A stretch of DNA of 64,000 bases. Origin: Oenanthe sinensis (taxonomy: Eukaryota; Streptophyta; Magnoliopsida; Apiales; Apiaceae). The DNA lies in NCBI GenBank assembly GCA_028671895.1, contig CM053794.1:20632501-20696500 (forward strand), in the 5' to 3' direction. The notes under the pieces were generated by a model. It did not search any database. It was not told the DNA's origin and was given only the letters and a program-made list of their open reading frames with translations. Numbering within the stretch: position 1 is the first letter of the stretch; each line of letters begins with the position of its first letter. The translations under genes and the position numbers were made by a program. Positions 22,027-32,517 of the stretch are shown piece after piece.

Positions 22027-24004
22027 ATGGTTGCTATAGTACAGATGAGTGAAATGCTGATGAAGATGAAACCATACTTTGCTATGGTGTTTTTGCAGTT
22101 TGGATTCGCAGGAATGTTTATAATCGTCATGGTTGCAATGCAACAAGGCATGAGTCATTGGGTGCTTGTGGTCTATCGTCATCTGCTTGCCACGTTAGCT
22201 ATAGCTCCATTTGCTTTTGTTCTCGAAAGGTTTCTGCCTATTATTCTTGAGCTAGGATCTTTTTATTGTTATGTATATATGTTTTTATGCCTCATAATTA
22301 ACACCTCTTTTCTTCATCATTTGTAGGAAAATAAGGCCAAAGTTGACACTTTCAGTGTTTCTCAAAGTCGCATTGCTGGGTTTATTAGAGTAATGCTCTA
22401 TACTATATCGAAAAATTGTACAACATATGAACATTAAATATCTACATGTTTATTATTAGAAGATTGCACCTTCTGATTTTTAACTTGTGGCATAAATGAC
22501 ATTGCTAATTTCAGGCCAGTAATTGACCAAAATCTATACTACGTGGGGATGAGATTCACCTCTGCAACATTTGCATCTGCCACCAACAATGTCATTCCAG
22601 CTCTTACATTTATAATGGCAATTCTTTTCAGGTTTGTGTGTCTACGCACGCTCTCTCAATTGAGTATACTCCGTCAGATTATTAAAAAGAGTCTCATTGA
22701 TTTGTATGTCGGGCTAGATATGCACTTCAATGTATATTTAACAAAACAAAACACTAATTTTTTTTTGTGACGAAATAATATTTAAATGAATAGGATGGAA
22801 AGAGTTAACTTGAAACAAAAACCCGGGCTAGCGAAGGTAATTGGAACGTCACTTACTGTCTCTGGAGCAATGTTAATGACTTTGTACAAAGGTCCTGTTG
22901 TCGATATCTTTGGCTACTCCCCAGGATTATCTGGCCACCAAAACTCTAGTGCTACATCCTCTGGTCAGCATTGGGCCACTGGAACATTAATGCTACTTCT
23001 GTGTTCCGTTGGTTGGTCTGCTTTCTTTATAGTTCAAGTAAGTTGGTTTTCTCACTCATTTATTAGCAATAATACTCACCCCTGCGTGCGCGCACACACA
23101 CACACAATTGTGCTCTACTAGGTAATGTGCACTTGATGCGTAGATTGATGTTTCTTGATTCTACTAATCTTACAACTTAGTTCATTTGTAAACTAATTCG
23201 ATCACTTTTTATCATTGTTTGGATGAACTGCAGTCAATTGCATTAAAGGAGTACCCTGCGGAGTTATCATTAACAAGTATGATATGTTTCATGGGCATGG
23301 TAGAAGGTGGTATTGTCGCTCTTGTAATGGAACGCGACATGACTGCCTGGGCTATTGCTTTTGATTTCAAGCTTCTAGCTGCTGTTTATTCTGTGAGTTG
23401 CATACATATAAATGTCTCCCTTGCTTCACCACAAGTCTAAGAAAAATAGTAGTGCCAAATGCCTATACCATAAAAGTAATTAATTTTAAAATTGTGATTA
23501 GGGAGTGGTGTGCTCTGGAATCGGGTATTATGTACAAGGTTATGTGAACAAAGCAAAGGGTCCAGTCTTTGTGACAGCTTTCACTCCTCTATCAATGATC
23601 ATCACTGCTATTCTCGGTGCCATCTTATTATCCGAGCAAGTCCACCTTGGAAGGTAATATCTAAAGACACACACACACATATTAGACATTGCAATTGAAT
23701 CAGTTTGCTGTTTTTAAGATAGTAAAGTTATATTTTTGCAAAATGTGGATATAATTAACTAGTGATTGTTGTGTATCTCAGCTTGATTGGAGCTTTTATC
23801 ATAGTCACGGGCCTTTACTCAGTTGTGTGGGGAAAGAGCAAAGATGATCAAATCGCAACAAGTGGAGAGCAAAGTAAACTGAACACAGAGTTACCCGTTG
23901 TATGGGAAAATCGTGTGACTAAATCAGCTCATGACATTCTCAGTGGATCAGCTGTACAACAAAAGAGTGATGTACTGAAAATTTCTCATTCACTAGAGCC
24001 GTAG
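22027..24004 (+). CDS. WAT1-related (EamA-type) transporter, copy 1, intact
   Basis: Seven exons can be joined with GT-AG borders and consistent phase: 22027-22229, 22327-22389, 22515-22631, 22794-23037, 23234-23392, 23502-23653 and 23782-24004, giving 386 residues. WAT1/UMAMIT proteins are plant members of the drug/metabolite transporter superfamily. They have about ten membrane helices in two EamA repeats and export amino acids or auxin-like compounds at the plasma membrane or tonoplast. Seen here are the first repeat with PYFAMVFLQFGFAGM, YRHLLATLAIAPFAF and ATFASATNNVIPALTFI, a hydrophilic Gly/Ser loop (about residues 175-190), and a second repeat with FVTAFTPLSMIITAILGA and LIGAFIIVTGLYSVVWGK. 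A polar tail follows. Length and exon number fit the family. The substrate cannot be deduced. Confidence 0.93.
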
Positions 24005-24751
24005 AGAGTATGCATACACATATATTTATTATTTTCAGTTTCTTAATTGCCTTTCTGGGGATGTAACTTTAAAAATTAGTAGTAGGCTTTTTCATATTAC
24101 GAGATTGTAATAGAAATTAATGTTTGATATTGTCGTAAAATTCAGGTTTTCCATTAGTCGGTAAACTTGTGTTTTATCAAACCAAGTAGTCTTTAAGACA
24201 ATTGCAAACCTCAGCGACTCAACATAACACTCAAATATATGGAGAATTAAAAAGCATGCAGAAAAGAGAACATCAAGCATAAAGCATTGATTCAGCAAAA
24301 AGGTCCTTGTAATTACATTTCAACCAGAAAATCAGTACTGTAGGACAATATTTTACCTATTGTTTTATGAATGAAGCTAGATTCCTGAACATATATACTC
24401 CTACATTCTACCTTATAGAACAGAGTATACATTCTGACTAGTGGAAAGCCTGAGGTTTCCGAACTCTGCACAATTGCGAATAAATCCTGCCTCTGGGAAG
24501 ATTGCTTCAGATATATGCTCTTAGTTTCAGATACTCTCTAATATCTACTTCAACTCTTTAGTAATGGTTGTCATATCCATTTCAATCAAGTCACTAGTAG
24601 TGTTTGTTGTGCCCAACTCAAACTATCACAATTTCATACACTCACAAACTACAAAGTTTAAGTTACCCTACTTTATATAGCTCAGATGTGACTACATGCC
24701 CTTTTCATCAGTGAAGTGTAATGCATTCCATTCCATAATCATGTAACCTAA

Positions 24752-25056
24752 TGTTGTGTTTGGTTGGAGAGATTGGAATGGAATGAAATGAGTAAAAAGA
24801 GAAGAAAATAATTGAGGTAGAATGAGAGATTTGAAAAAAAGATTAGTAAATGCAAAACTTCAATGATGAGAATTGGCAAAAAAATGATTAAGAAGGAGAA
24901 TGAAGCACTAAATCTCAAAATGAAGGATTTGGGTTTTAGTCTAGGTTAATAGGAATGGAATGTGGGAAATAATCAAATTTTTGAAAATTCACCCAATATT
25001 AATTCAAATCTCATTGTATTTCATTCCATTCCGATCTCTCCAACCAAACACAAACA
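24752..25056. mobile_element. Tourist-like (PIF/Harbinger) MITE in 3' flank of copy 1
   Basis: 305 bp flanked by TAA on both sides (24749-24751 and 25057-25059). The terminal inverted repeats share GTGTTTGGTTGGAGAGAT and GGAATGGAATG. Copy 2 has the uninterrupted target (CATGTAACCTAAGAACC at about 35334-35350), which proves an insertion after the duplication. Three-base TAA/TTA duplications are typical of PIF/Harbinger elements. Confidence 0.85.
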
Positions 25057-25308
25057 TAAGAACCATGAATGCGTGGGTGCAGTACGAGAATTAAGGAACT
25101 CGGATGAGGCAATACAACAAAAATTACACTATTATATATATCATTAACAAAATCAAGAGTTGCATTCAAATTATTATAAATAGTCAAATAAATAAGTTCA
25201 CCATCCTTAATAATTAAAAGAATATTTAACATTCATTTCTCACTAATATCAACCATCTTAATAAATTATGGCTTCCATATTGGCTCATCAAGAAAAAGAG
25301 TCACTAAC

Positions 25309-25518
25309 TCAAACTTTTAAGTGATTGTCTTCAACATCCCACAACAGTGTCTCTCCTTTCTTGTATTGGTCACTCTTTCTATTAAGGAGCCAAAGATTGT
25401 TGTGCACATAAACTAAAGCTTCCGTCCGAGTTTCAGTACTCCAGAAGAAGAGTACGGTTGTCCTAATTGCTTCAAAGCTAATTTCTGAAGACTTGAAGCT
25501 CAATGAACAAGTCACCAC
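25309..25518 (-). pseudogene. hAT-transposase C-terminal remnant (copy 1)
   Basis: A 69-codon frame containing ALVYVHNNLWLLNRKSDQ, then YKKGETLLWDVED. This resembles the C-terminal dimerisation end of plant hAT transposase-like proteins (LVYVHNNLRLL..., followed by MWDVGGD). Nothing upstream looks like the DUF659 or BED regions, so it is a fragment. A frame-broken counterpart lies at 35590-35850 in copy 2, so it predates the duplication. Confidence 0.45.
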
Positions 25519-26055
25519 ATCTTAAGATCCACAGCCTCTATGTTTTATTGAGTCAGCACTATCAAAAATATTCATTTGTCTAGAAAACTTATAAAGACTT
25601 ATCCCATTTATTGAATAAGAATCGTCAAACTGAACTGCCTTGAGTACTTGTTATTCGAAAAAAACAGTCAAACTTAAGACAGGTCTATCACAAAGCTTTT
25701 ACGGACTTTTTGAGTTATAAGCCATGTGCAGGTGCACTTACTGCTATGATCCAGCACCGGACCTTCAAGGCCTACCACTAATCATCGCATATACATCTTA
25801 TCTAGGAGTTTGATATTGCAAGTTCAATGTCTTGGCCAATATAATGCACAAAAAGTAATAACAAGTTCAATGTTTCATAAATCAAAGCCACCTGAGGATA
25901 TATGGCGTATGTGGCATCATATACCACTACTCGTATAGTGTTTTTGTTGTGGCAAGGCTTAGATAGGAATATTCATCCTCAGGGTCCATTGTTTAATTAA
26001 GAAAAGTGCAGCGGGTCTATTCAATCCAGATTTAAAGGAATTACTAATAATCTAT

Positions 26056-27142
26056 GGGAAAATTAAATATTATGTTTCTGAATTATTCGTGTTTTATTGT
26101 CTATGTCCCTTAACAAAAGATTTTGTATTTCAGGTCCCTCAACTATTTTATTTTCTGGTTCAAATCCCTCCGTTAAAAAGAACGGACGTTAGAATCTTGA
26201 TGACGTGTCACTGATGTGACATAAAAATTTCTGGTTTAGGTCCCTGAATTTTTCCATTTCCTGATTCCTGGTTTAGGTCCTTAAACATAAAAAATTGAAA
26301 ATAATTGAATATTTATAAATTTTAAACATAAAAATTTGAACATAATTTTTTTTTATGTTTATCATTTATTTTAAAAATAAAATTTTAAAACCATACACAA
26401 CTCTAAACATCTAAATTTACAGTTTTCAAGCCACTTTTAATGCCAATTATAATTAGCATGTCAAAATGTACCAGTGTAAGCTTCTTCTGGGTGTAACTCT
26501 AGTTTTGAGATTTTACGGATATCCCTTTACTCAAATATCAGATCATTTTACTTTTATCGTGTTTATATTGTGTTCCATCGAATACGAGTCAAATATAATC
26601 CACTAACATTAAGTATTATTTTTTAACTATATAAATAACCATTTATTTTAGGAATAAAACATATCTGATATGTGTATCATATGTTCGAGCCGGATACGAA
26701 CCACGTTGACGGATAGTCCAAATCAATTTACAGCCCTAGTCATGCCAAGCCGAAAAGCTTCATACAACAAAAATTTAAAAATAATTGAATATTTTTAAAT
26801 TTTAAACATAAAAATCTTAACATAATTTTTTTTATGTTTATCGTTTATTTTAAAAATAAACATGATTATCGTTTAAATTTAAAAATATTCAATTATTTTT
26901 AAAAAAAAATTATGTTTAAGGACCTAAATCAGGAAATAGAAAAATTCAGGGACCTAAACCAGATGTTTTTATGTCACATCAGTGACAAGTCATCAAAATT
27001 CTAACGTCAATTAGAATCTTTTTAACGGAGGGATTTGAACCAAAAAATAAAATAGTTGAGCGACCTGAAATACGGAATTTTTTGTTCAGGGACCTAAACA
27101 ATAAAACACGAATAATTTAGGAACCTATTATTTAATTTTTCC
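26056..27142. mobile_element. Mutator-like (MULE) non-autonomous element
   Basis: 1,087 bp flanked by the direct repeat AATAATCTAT (26046-26055 and 27143-27152), a 9-10-base duplication expected of Mutator elements. It has long terminal inverted repeats, over 200 bp, starting GGGAAAATTAAAT on the left and ending ATTTAATTTTTCC on the right. Both arms contain the phrases AGGTCCCT and CAAATCCCTCCGTTAA in opposite orientation. There is no transposase ORF. Confidence 0.85.
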
Positions 27143-27219
27143 AATAATCTATAGATTTTTATTGATTATATTTGATTTAAGATTCTACGTAAAGTCTATG
27201 CAGAGTTAGAGATATTATA

Positions 27220-30200
27220 TCCTATATATAATAAGAGTAAGGGGGATCTTATCCAAATACTACCCAAGGTCAAACGATCGATTCTCAGTAATTACATAAT
27301 ATTATATACTAATTATTTATAAGTTATAATTATTATTAAAATTCCTAACAATTATAATTTCTCTTAGCTCACTTCATATTATAACTCAAAATCTATTAGA
27401 TATCTTAGTAATATATAAATTGGAACTTAAAAAACTATTTTAGAGTTAAATTAAAAAGAAAATTCGTAATTATTATGCTACTTACACGACAAACATTATA
27501 TGGGCCATATTTTGAGTTTCAGAAGTCAGAATTGGACGAAACTTACAAAATTATCTTTAATTATGAGGTTATCCAACATCCAAAATTTAACTGGGGCAGC
27601 CCGTAATTAGACATAAAAGACAATTATGAATTTTTATCGGAGAATTCTATTCCGTTTAGAAAACCTTTTTATAATTGATTTAAAATATTAAAATATTTTT
27701 TATATTAGATTTATACAAACACATATCATATATCAGACATTAATATGTATTATTATTATATTATAATAGTGATATTATTATGGTTTTACATAGAGAGATA
27801 TGGAGAGAGGCCGTGAATTTTCCTTATAAGAGGGATGATTAAAGTTTTTCTTATCTAAATCTTTTCTATAAAGATATTTAATATACAAGAGAAATTATTA
27901 TATTGAGAATTCAGAAACCTTATTAATTCATTGGTTTGGATCGAATCGAAGAAATTAAATTTTAAAAAAAAATAATTATTTGAGTTTCCCGACTAAGAGT
28001 TTCTTGGACCAAATCAAACATACTCTATGTAATTATTTGTCTTGCTGTAACATATTTAAAACTTCTGTATTAAATTAGTGACTTAGATACTTCAATGTAT
28101 TATTGTAGTTAGAAGTATGATCAAAGTGTAATTCCAAGTTGTAATTAAAGTCAAAGAATAAAGTCTGTTAGAAGATTCAAGATAAATCATGCAACTAGAC
28201 AAAGAAGACTTGTTGAAGAATAAGGAATGCAATTTGAGAATTCGACTAAGGCAAATGGTTGTTCGAGAAGTCACTACATTCAAGAAGTCAGAAATATGTA
28301 ATTGGTCGAGAAGTTTCAAAACACTCATTGGCTTAGTATTTGTTCGAGAAGTGTACATTCGAGAAGTCAAGGAATTGAAGTCAATCGAGTAGTGTGAAGA
28401 TGTTACACATTCGAGAAGTCCATAAAAACAATTCGAGAAGTTAGCCAAATGAGCATTCGAGAAGTGATAAGGCTGAACCAATCGAGAAGTCTCAGTGTCA
28501 AGTATCCATTCGAGAAGTCTAGTCTAATCGAGAAGTCATCAAATGAAGTATGTAATCGAGAAGTTTAGACATTCGAGAAGTAAGTCATTCAAGGACTAAT
28601 CGAGAAGTCACAGCATGTACCTAATCGCGAAGTCAATCACCATGACTTTTCGAAGCAAAATCAACAAAGTACTCGAATGTTTTAAAGAGTTAGTTTCAAG
28701 GAAAATTGCAAAAGATCAAGACAAATAATGTGCAGCTCTGTCATCACAGGATCAGTAAAACCTGTGAAGATAGAGACAAGTCTACAATGAAGCTTAGAAG
28801 ATAAACAAGACAATGACAAAAGAGATAAGGCAAAATGCTACAGATTGTCAACATGAGGTGTTAGCTAGAAATAGATAGTAGTCAAATGTAAAGTGTTTCT
28901 TGTCTATTTCTAGTTTTAGCTTAACTGTCTGGTGAGAGCATTTGTCAATTGACATGTTGTCTATATAGCATATGCACAAATCCATTAGTCAGTATCTTTG
29001 AATATTATCAAGTGTATTCATACCTTGTATCTTTCAAGAACAAGAAGCTGAAATTCTCTTTGAATTTCAGATTGTAGCAAAGTTCAATTCTAATACAAAT
29101 TTAATTGAAATTTAATTTATGTGTTTACTTTATTTTCTGCTTTATGTTTTGGTAAACACTTAAATTACTATAGCTACCTACTCAACAAACAGTTCATCAA
29201 ATTTAAATAGTCTAAGAAGAATTTGAAGTTATACATTCACCCTCCTGTAAACTTCTGTTAACTCTAATTCCTAACAGAGTTCAACCTTAACCTAAGATAT
29301 TAAATACACATTCTATTTTTTTACTATATTATATATAATACTATATCAAAAACACGTTATCACATACTTTGAATCATGCTATTTGATAAATAAAATAAAT
29401 TAAATTAAAATTAAAATAATATAAATTAATACATTTTTTAAATTTAAACAATTTATATATGATAAAATTATATTGAATTATTTTTTAATAACTAAGGACT
29501 ACTGTTAACTATTTTTATAATTAAAAGTTATTTATATTTCTAAAAGAATATTATTACACAGGTTAAATTGACATAACACACATTAAATATTAATATAGAG
29601 TAATATGCTTGGTAATTCAATAAAGAACATGTCATATATTAACATGAAAAAGTGAGATGTAAAAATTATTATGACGGTAATAGTTATGTATCGTTTTATT
29701 TTTTAATATTAATTTAAAGTTTAAATCTCATTAGTAATATAGTAACATCTATTATTTATTGATGCAAGGTTTAAATTATATATATTATATAATTATTTAT
29801 AAATTGCAAATAATACTATACTACTGAAAATCTAATAACATAAAAAAAAACTTTTTCAAATGAATAATTATATTATCATATTATTAACGGATACATATAT
29901 ATTATATCTCATATACCATAATATTTATTAAATTTTATATAAAATAAACATAATAGAGATCTTATCAAAAATATATTTAAATCTAATATGTATAAATCTT
30001 AAATATGTTAAGCATATGTTTGATATATTAAAAAATCATGTTCATAATATTTTGAATGACAAAATTTCACATTTTACATATTTATATATTAATAATATAA
30101 ATTTATATTTTTTGCAATGTGCATATTTATTTTTAATATTGTATAATTTTCTTATTTATATATATTTTTTACTAAGTTAAGTTTCTTATTTATATTTAAT

Positions 30201-30359
30201 TCAGTTGATGTAAAAATATGTAATTTAAATAAGTTAAAAAATCTAATATAATTATAATATGTTAAGACTTTTTAAATTTATAAAATTACTTGTAATTTTA
30301 AAATAAATAATTTAATTAATAAAACAAAATATCTGTGCATCGCACAGGTTAAAATCTAG
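27220..30359 (+). mobile_element. Non-autonomous Helitron 1
   Basis: The 5' end TCCTATATATAATAAG follows a host A (27219). The 3' end has a perfect hairpin CTGTGC-ATC-GCACAG (30333-30347), then GTTAAAATCTAG, followed by host T (30360). This is the A^T insertion, TC start, hairpin and CTRR end of Helitrons. There is no RepHel ORF. The 5' 0.65 kb and 3' 0.9 kb match Helitron 2. The extra middle (about 27900-29450) contains a putative solo LTR. Confidence 0.82.
28166..29276 (+). repeat. Putative solo LTR with TCGAGAAGT array
   Basis: 1,111 bp from TGTTAGAAG to ATTCCTAACA, with TGTTAG/CTAACA ends and length like the LTRs of element B. The end region (ATTCACCCTCCTGTAA before the terminus) is LTR-like, and no internal domain adjoins it. 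Between 28260 and 28640 there are 13 exact TCGAGAAGT copies plus several one-base variants. Flanking pentamers are AAGTC and GAGTT, matching at only three of five positions, so the target-site duplication is decayed or absent and the call is provisional. Confidence 0.6.
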
Positions 30360-30360
30360 T

Positions 30361-31744
30361 ATATAATAAGACATCTGATCCAAATACTACCAAATGTCAA
30401 ATGATCGATTCTTAATACCTACATAATATTATATACTAATTATTTATAAGTTATAATTATTACTAAGATTTCTAACAACTATAAATTTTTTTATCTCGCT
30501 TGAGATTATAACTCAAACTCTACTAAATATCTTAATAATATATAAATTTGAAGTTAAAAAGTTATTTTGGAATTAAATTAAAAAGAAAATTCAAAATTAT
30601 TTTGCTACTTACAAGGCATGAATTGGACGATTTTACAGCCCACGCGAAGCTTACAAAACTTTCTTTAATTCTGAGGTAGTCCAAAATCCAACGGGAGCAG
30701 TCCATAATCTAGACAAAAAAGACAATTACGAATTTTTATCGGAGAATTTTATTCCATTTAGGAAACCTTTTTATAATTGATTTAAAATATTAAAATATTT
30801 TTTATATTAGATTTATATAGAGGCATGTCATATATCAGACATTATTATGTATTATTATTATATTAGAATAGAGATATTATTAGGTTTTATATATATAGAG
30901 GGAGGCCGTGAATATTTCTTGTGAGAGGGTTGATTAAAAATTTTCTTATCCAAATCTTTTCTATAAAAATATTTAATATATTATATAAAATATTAGGGTA
31001 ATTATATATGAGAAAATTATATTGAATTAATTTTTAATAACCGAGGACTACTGTTAACTAATTTTATAATTAAAAGTCTTTTATATTTCTAAAGGAATGT
31101 TATTACATAGGTTGAATTGTCATAACACGCATTAAGTATTAATATGGAGTAATATATTTGGTTCAATAAAGAACCTATCATATATTAGTATGAAAATGTG
31201 GGATATAAATTTTTTTATATCTGTAATTGTTATGTATCATTTTATTTTTTAATATTAACTTAAAGTTTAAATTTCATTAGCAATATAGTAACATATATTA
31301 TTTATTGATGCAAGATTTAAATTATATATTATATAATTATTTATAAATTGCAATTAATACTATAATACTGAAAATCTAATAACATAAAAAATTTATTCAA
31401 ATTAATAATTAGATTATCATATTATTAACATATACATATATATTATATCTCATATACAATAATATCTATTAAATTTTATATAAAATAAACATTATAGAGA
31501 TTTTATTAAAAATATATTTAAATCTAATATTTATAATCTTAAATATATTAAACATATGTGCGATGTGCATATTTATTTTTAATATTTTATAATTTTTTTA
31601 TTTATATTTAATTCGATTGATGTAAAATATATAATTTAAATGAGTTAAAAACCTAATATAATTATAAAAATATTAATAATTTTTTTAAAAAATAATTTAA
31701 ATAATAAAACAAAATATATGTCAATTGCACAATTTAAAATCTAG
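30361..31744 (+). mobile_element. Helitron 2, head-to-tail with Helitron 1
   Basis: It starts ATATAATAAG directly after the CTAG-T end of Helitron 1, lacking the first few bases (TC...) of a complete 5' end. It then follows Helitron 1 through its 5' 0.65 kb and 3' 0.75 kb. The 3' end is AATTTAAAATCTAG before T (31745). The terminal hairpin is degraded (GTCAATTGCAC). Relative to Helitron 1 the middle 1.5 kb is absent, which gives the simpler form of the family. Confidence 0.72.
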
Positions 31745-32435
31745 TATAATTGAAATAAATGAGTTAATATGGTTTGATCGTCACGGGTAAAAGGGTAAAT
31801 TTTTATATATTATTAGTTATTTAGTTTATTGATTAAAGTTCGAATCCTCACAAATACAAGATTAATTAACTCAATAATATTCCTAATTTAATTTTTTTGG
31901 TGAACAAAATAATTAAAATTTGATTATAAATAAATATCAATAACGAAAATATATTAAATTCTAATATTAAAATTAAATAAATATAATTTTTTTAAAATTA
32001 AAAATTTTGACTGTAAAATTATTATAAAAAAGAAAACACATGCATTGCATGAGGTATAAGTTAATTCCTAAAGTTCACGCAGAGTTGAATCTCTTATATT
32101 TATATTTAGGTGAGATTTTAAAATACGTAAAATATATGGTAAAATCCAACCAAATGCATGAATCTTTAAAATCAATCAGTGTTAATAAGTTTTTTAATAC
32201 CCTAGATTTTAATAGATTATTAACAATCCAGATTGAATACCCGATTTTAAAACATTATTTAAAATACACATTGAATACCCCAGATTTTAAAACATAATTT
32301 TAAATCCTCATTGAATATCCTTAAATTTTAATGATACTTTTAAATTTATATTGAATACCTCCCGACTTTTAAAATCCAAAAAAATAGCACAGAATGGGGA
32401 TTGAATATACCTCTAATTTGCATACCTTTATTTGT

Positions 32436-32443
32436 CATAAACA
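32436..32443 (+). promoter_or_regulatory. Degraded TATA box of WAT1-like copy 2
   Basis: At the position of copy 1's TATAAATA the sequence is CATAAACA, inside otherwise matching flanks (TTTGT...GGGGGTGTTTCGAAG). Two T-to-C changes remove the canonical box. The transposon block ends 23 bases upstream. Confidence 0.55.
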
Positions 32444-32517
32444 GGGGGTGTTTCGAAGCTTTCAAATGTAAATAAATTTACTTATATCTACCAAGTTATC
32501 CAGTTATCTAGCTAGTC

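Larger units (their letters stand above)
21541..25587 (+). repeat. Tandem duplication, copy 1 (WAT1-like gene unit)
   Basis: The stretch from TTGAGTACTTGTTATTCG (21544) through promoter, gene and 3' flank to GTCTAGAAAACT (about 25587) recurs at about 25640-35913. Copy 1 uniquely contains a 305-bp MITE in its 3' flank. About 50 bases of unrelated filler (25588-25638) separate the two copies. Confidence 0.88.
26013..32413. mobile_element. Nested transposon block in copy 2 promoter (outer PIF/Harbinger-like element)
   Basis: Outer ends are GGGTCTATTCAATCC (left) and GGATTGAATATACC (right), inverted repeats with a few mismatches. Near the right end are several subterminal ATTGAATACCC...GATTTTAAAA units. 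The empty site in copy 1 reads GTGCAGCTTAATTTGC. Here GTGCAGC precedes the element and TAATTTGC follows it, so a TTA target is plausible but a clean duplication is not visible. Sequence belonging to this element is only 26013-26045, 27153-27219 and 31745-32413 (about 0.8 kb). The rest is later insertions. Confidence 0.7.

Noticed and set aside
28189..28481. ORFs across the TCGAGAAGT array
   Set aside because: The open frames follow from the repeated 9-mer inside an LTR. Neither strand shows a protein family.
28262..28640. CRISPR-like array
   Set aside because: The repeats are only 9 bases with irregular spacing, inside a plant LTR.
31745..31870. Second SINE, from a GTTCGAATCC B-box-like string at about 31840
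   Set aside because: No convincing A box at the right distance, and it lies within the outer inverted-repeat element.
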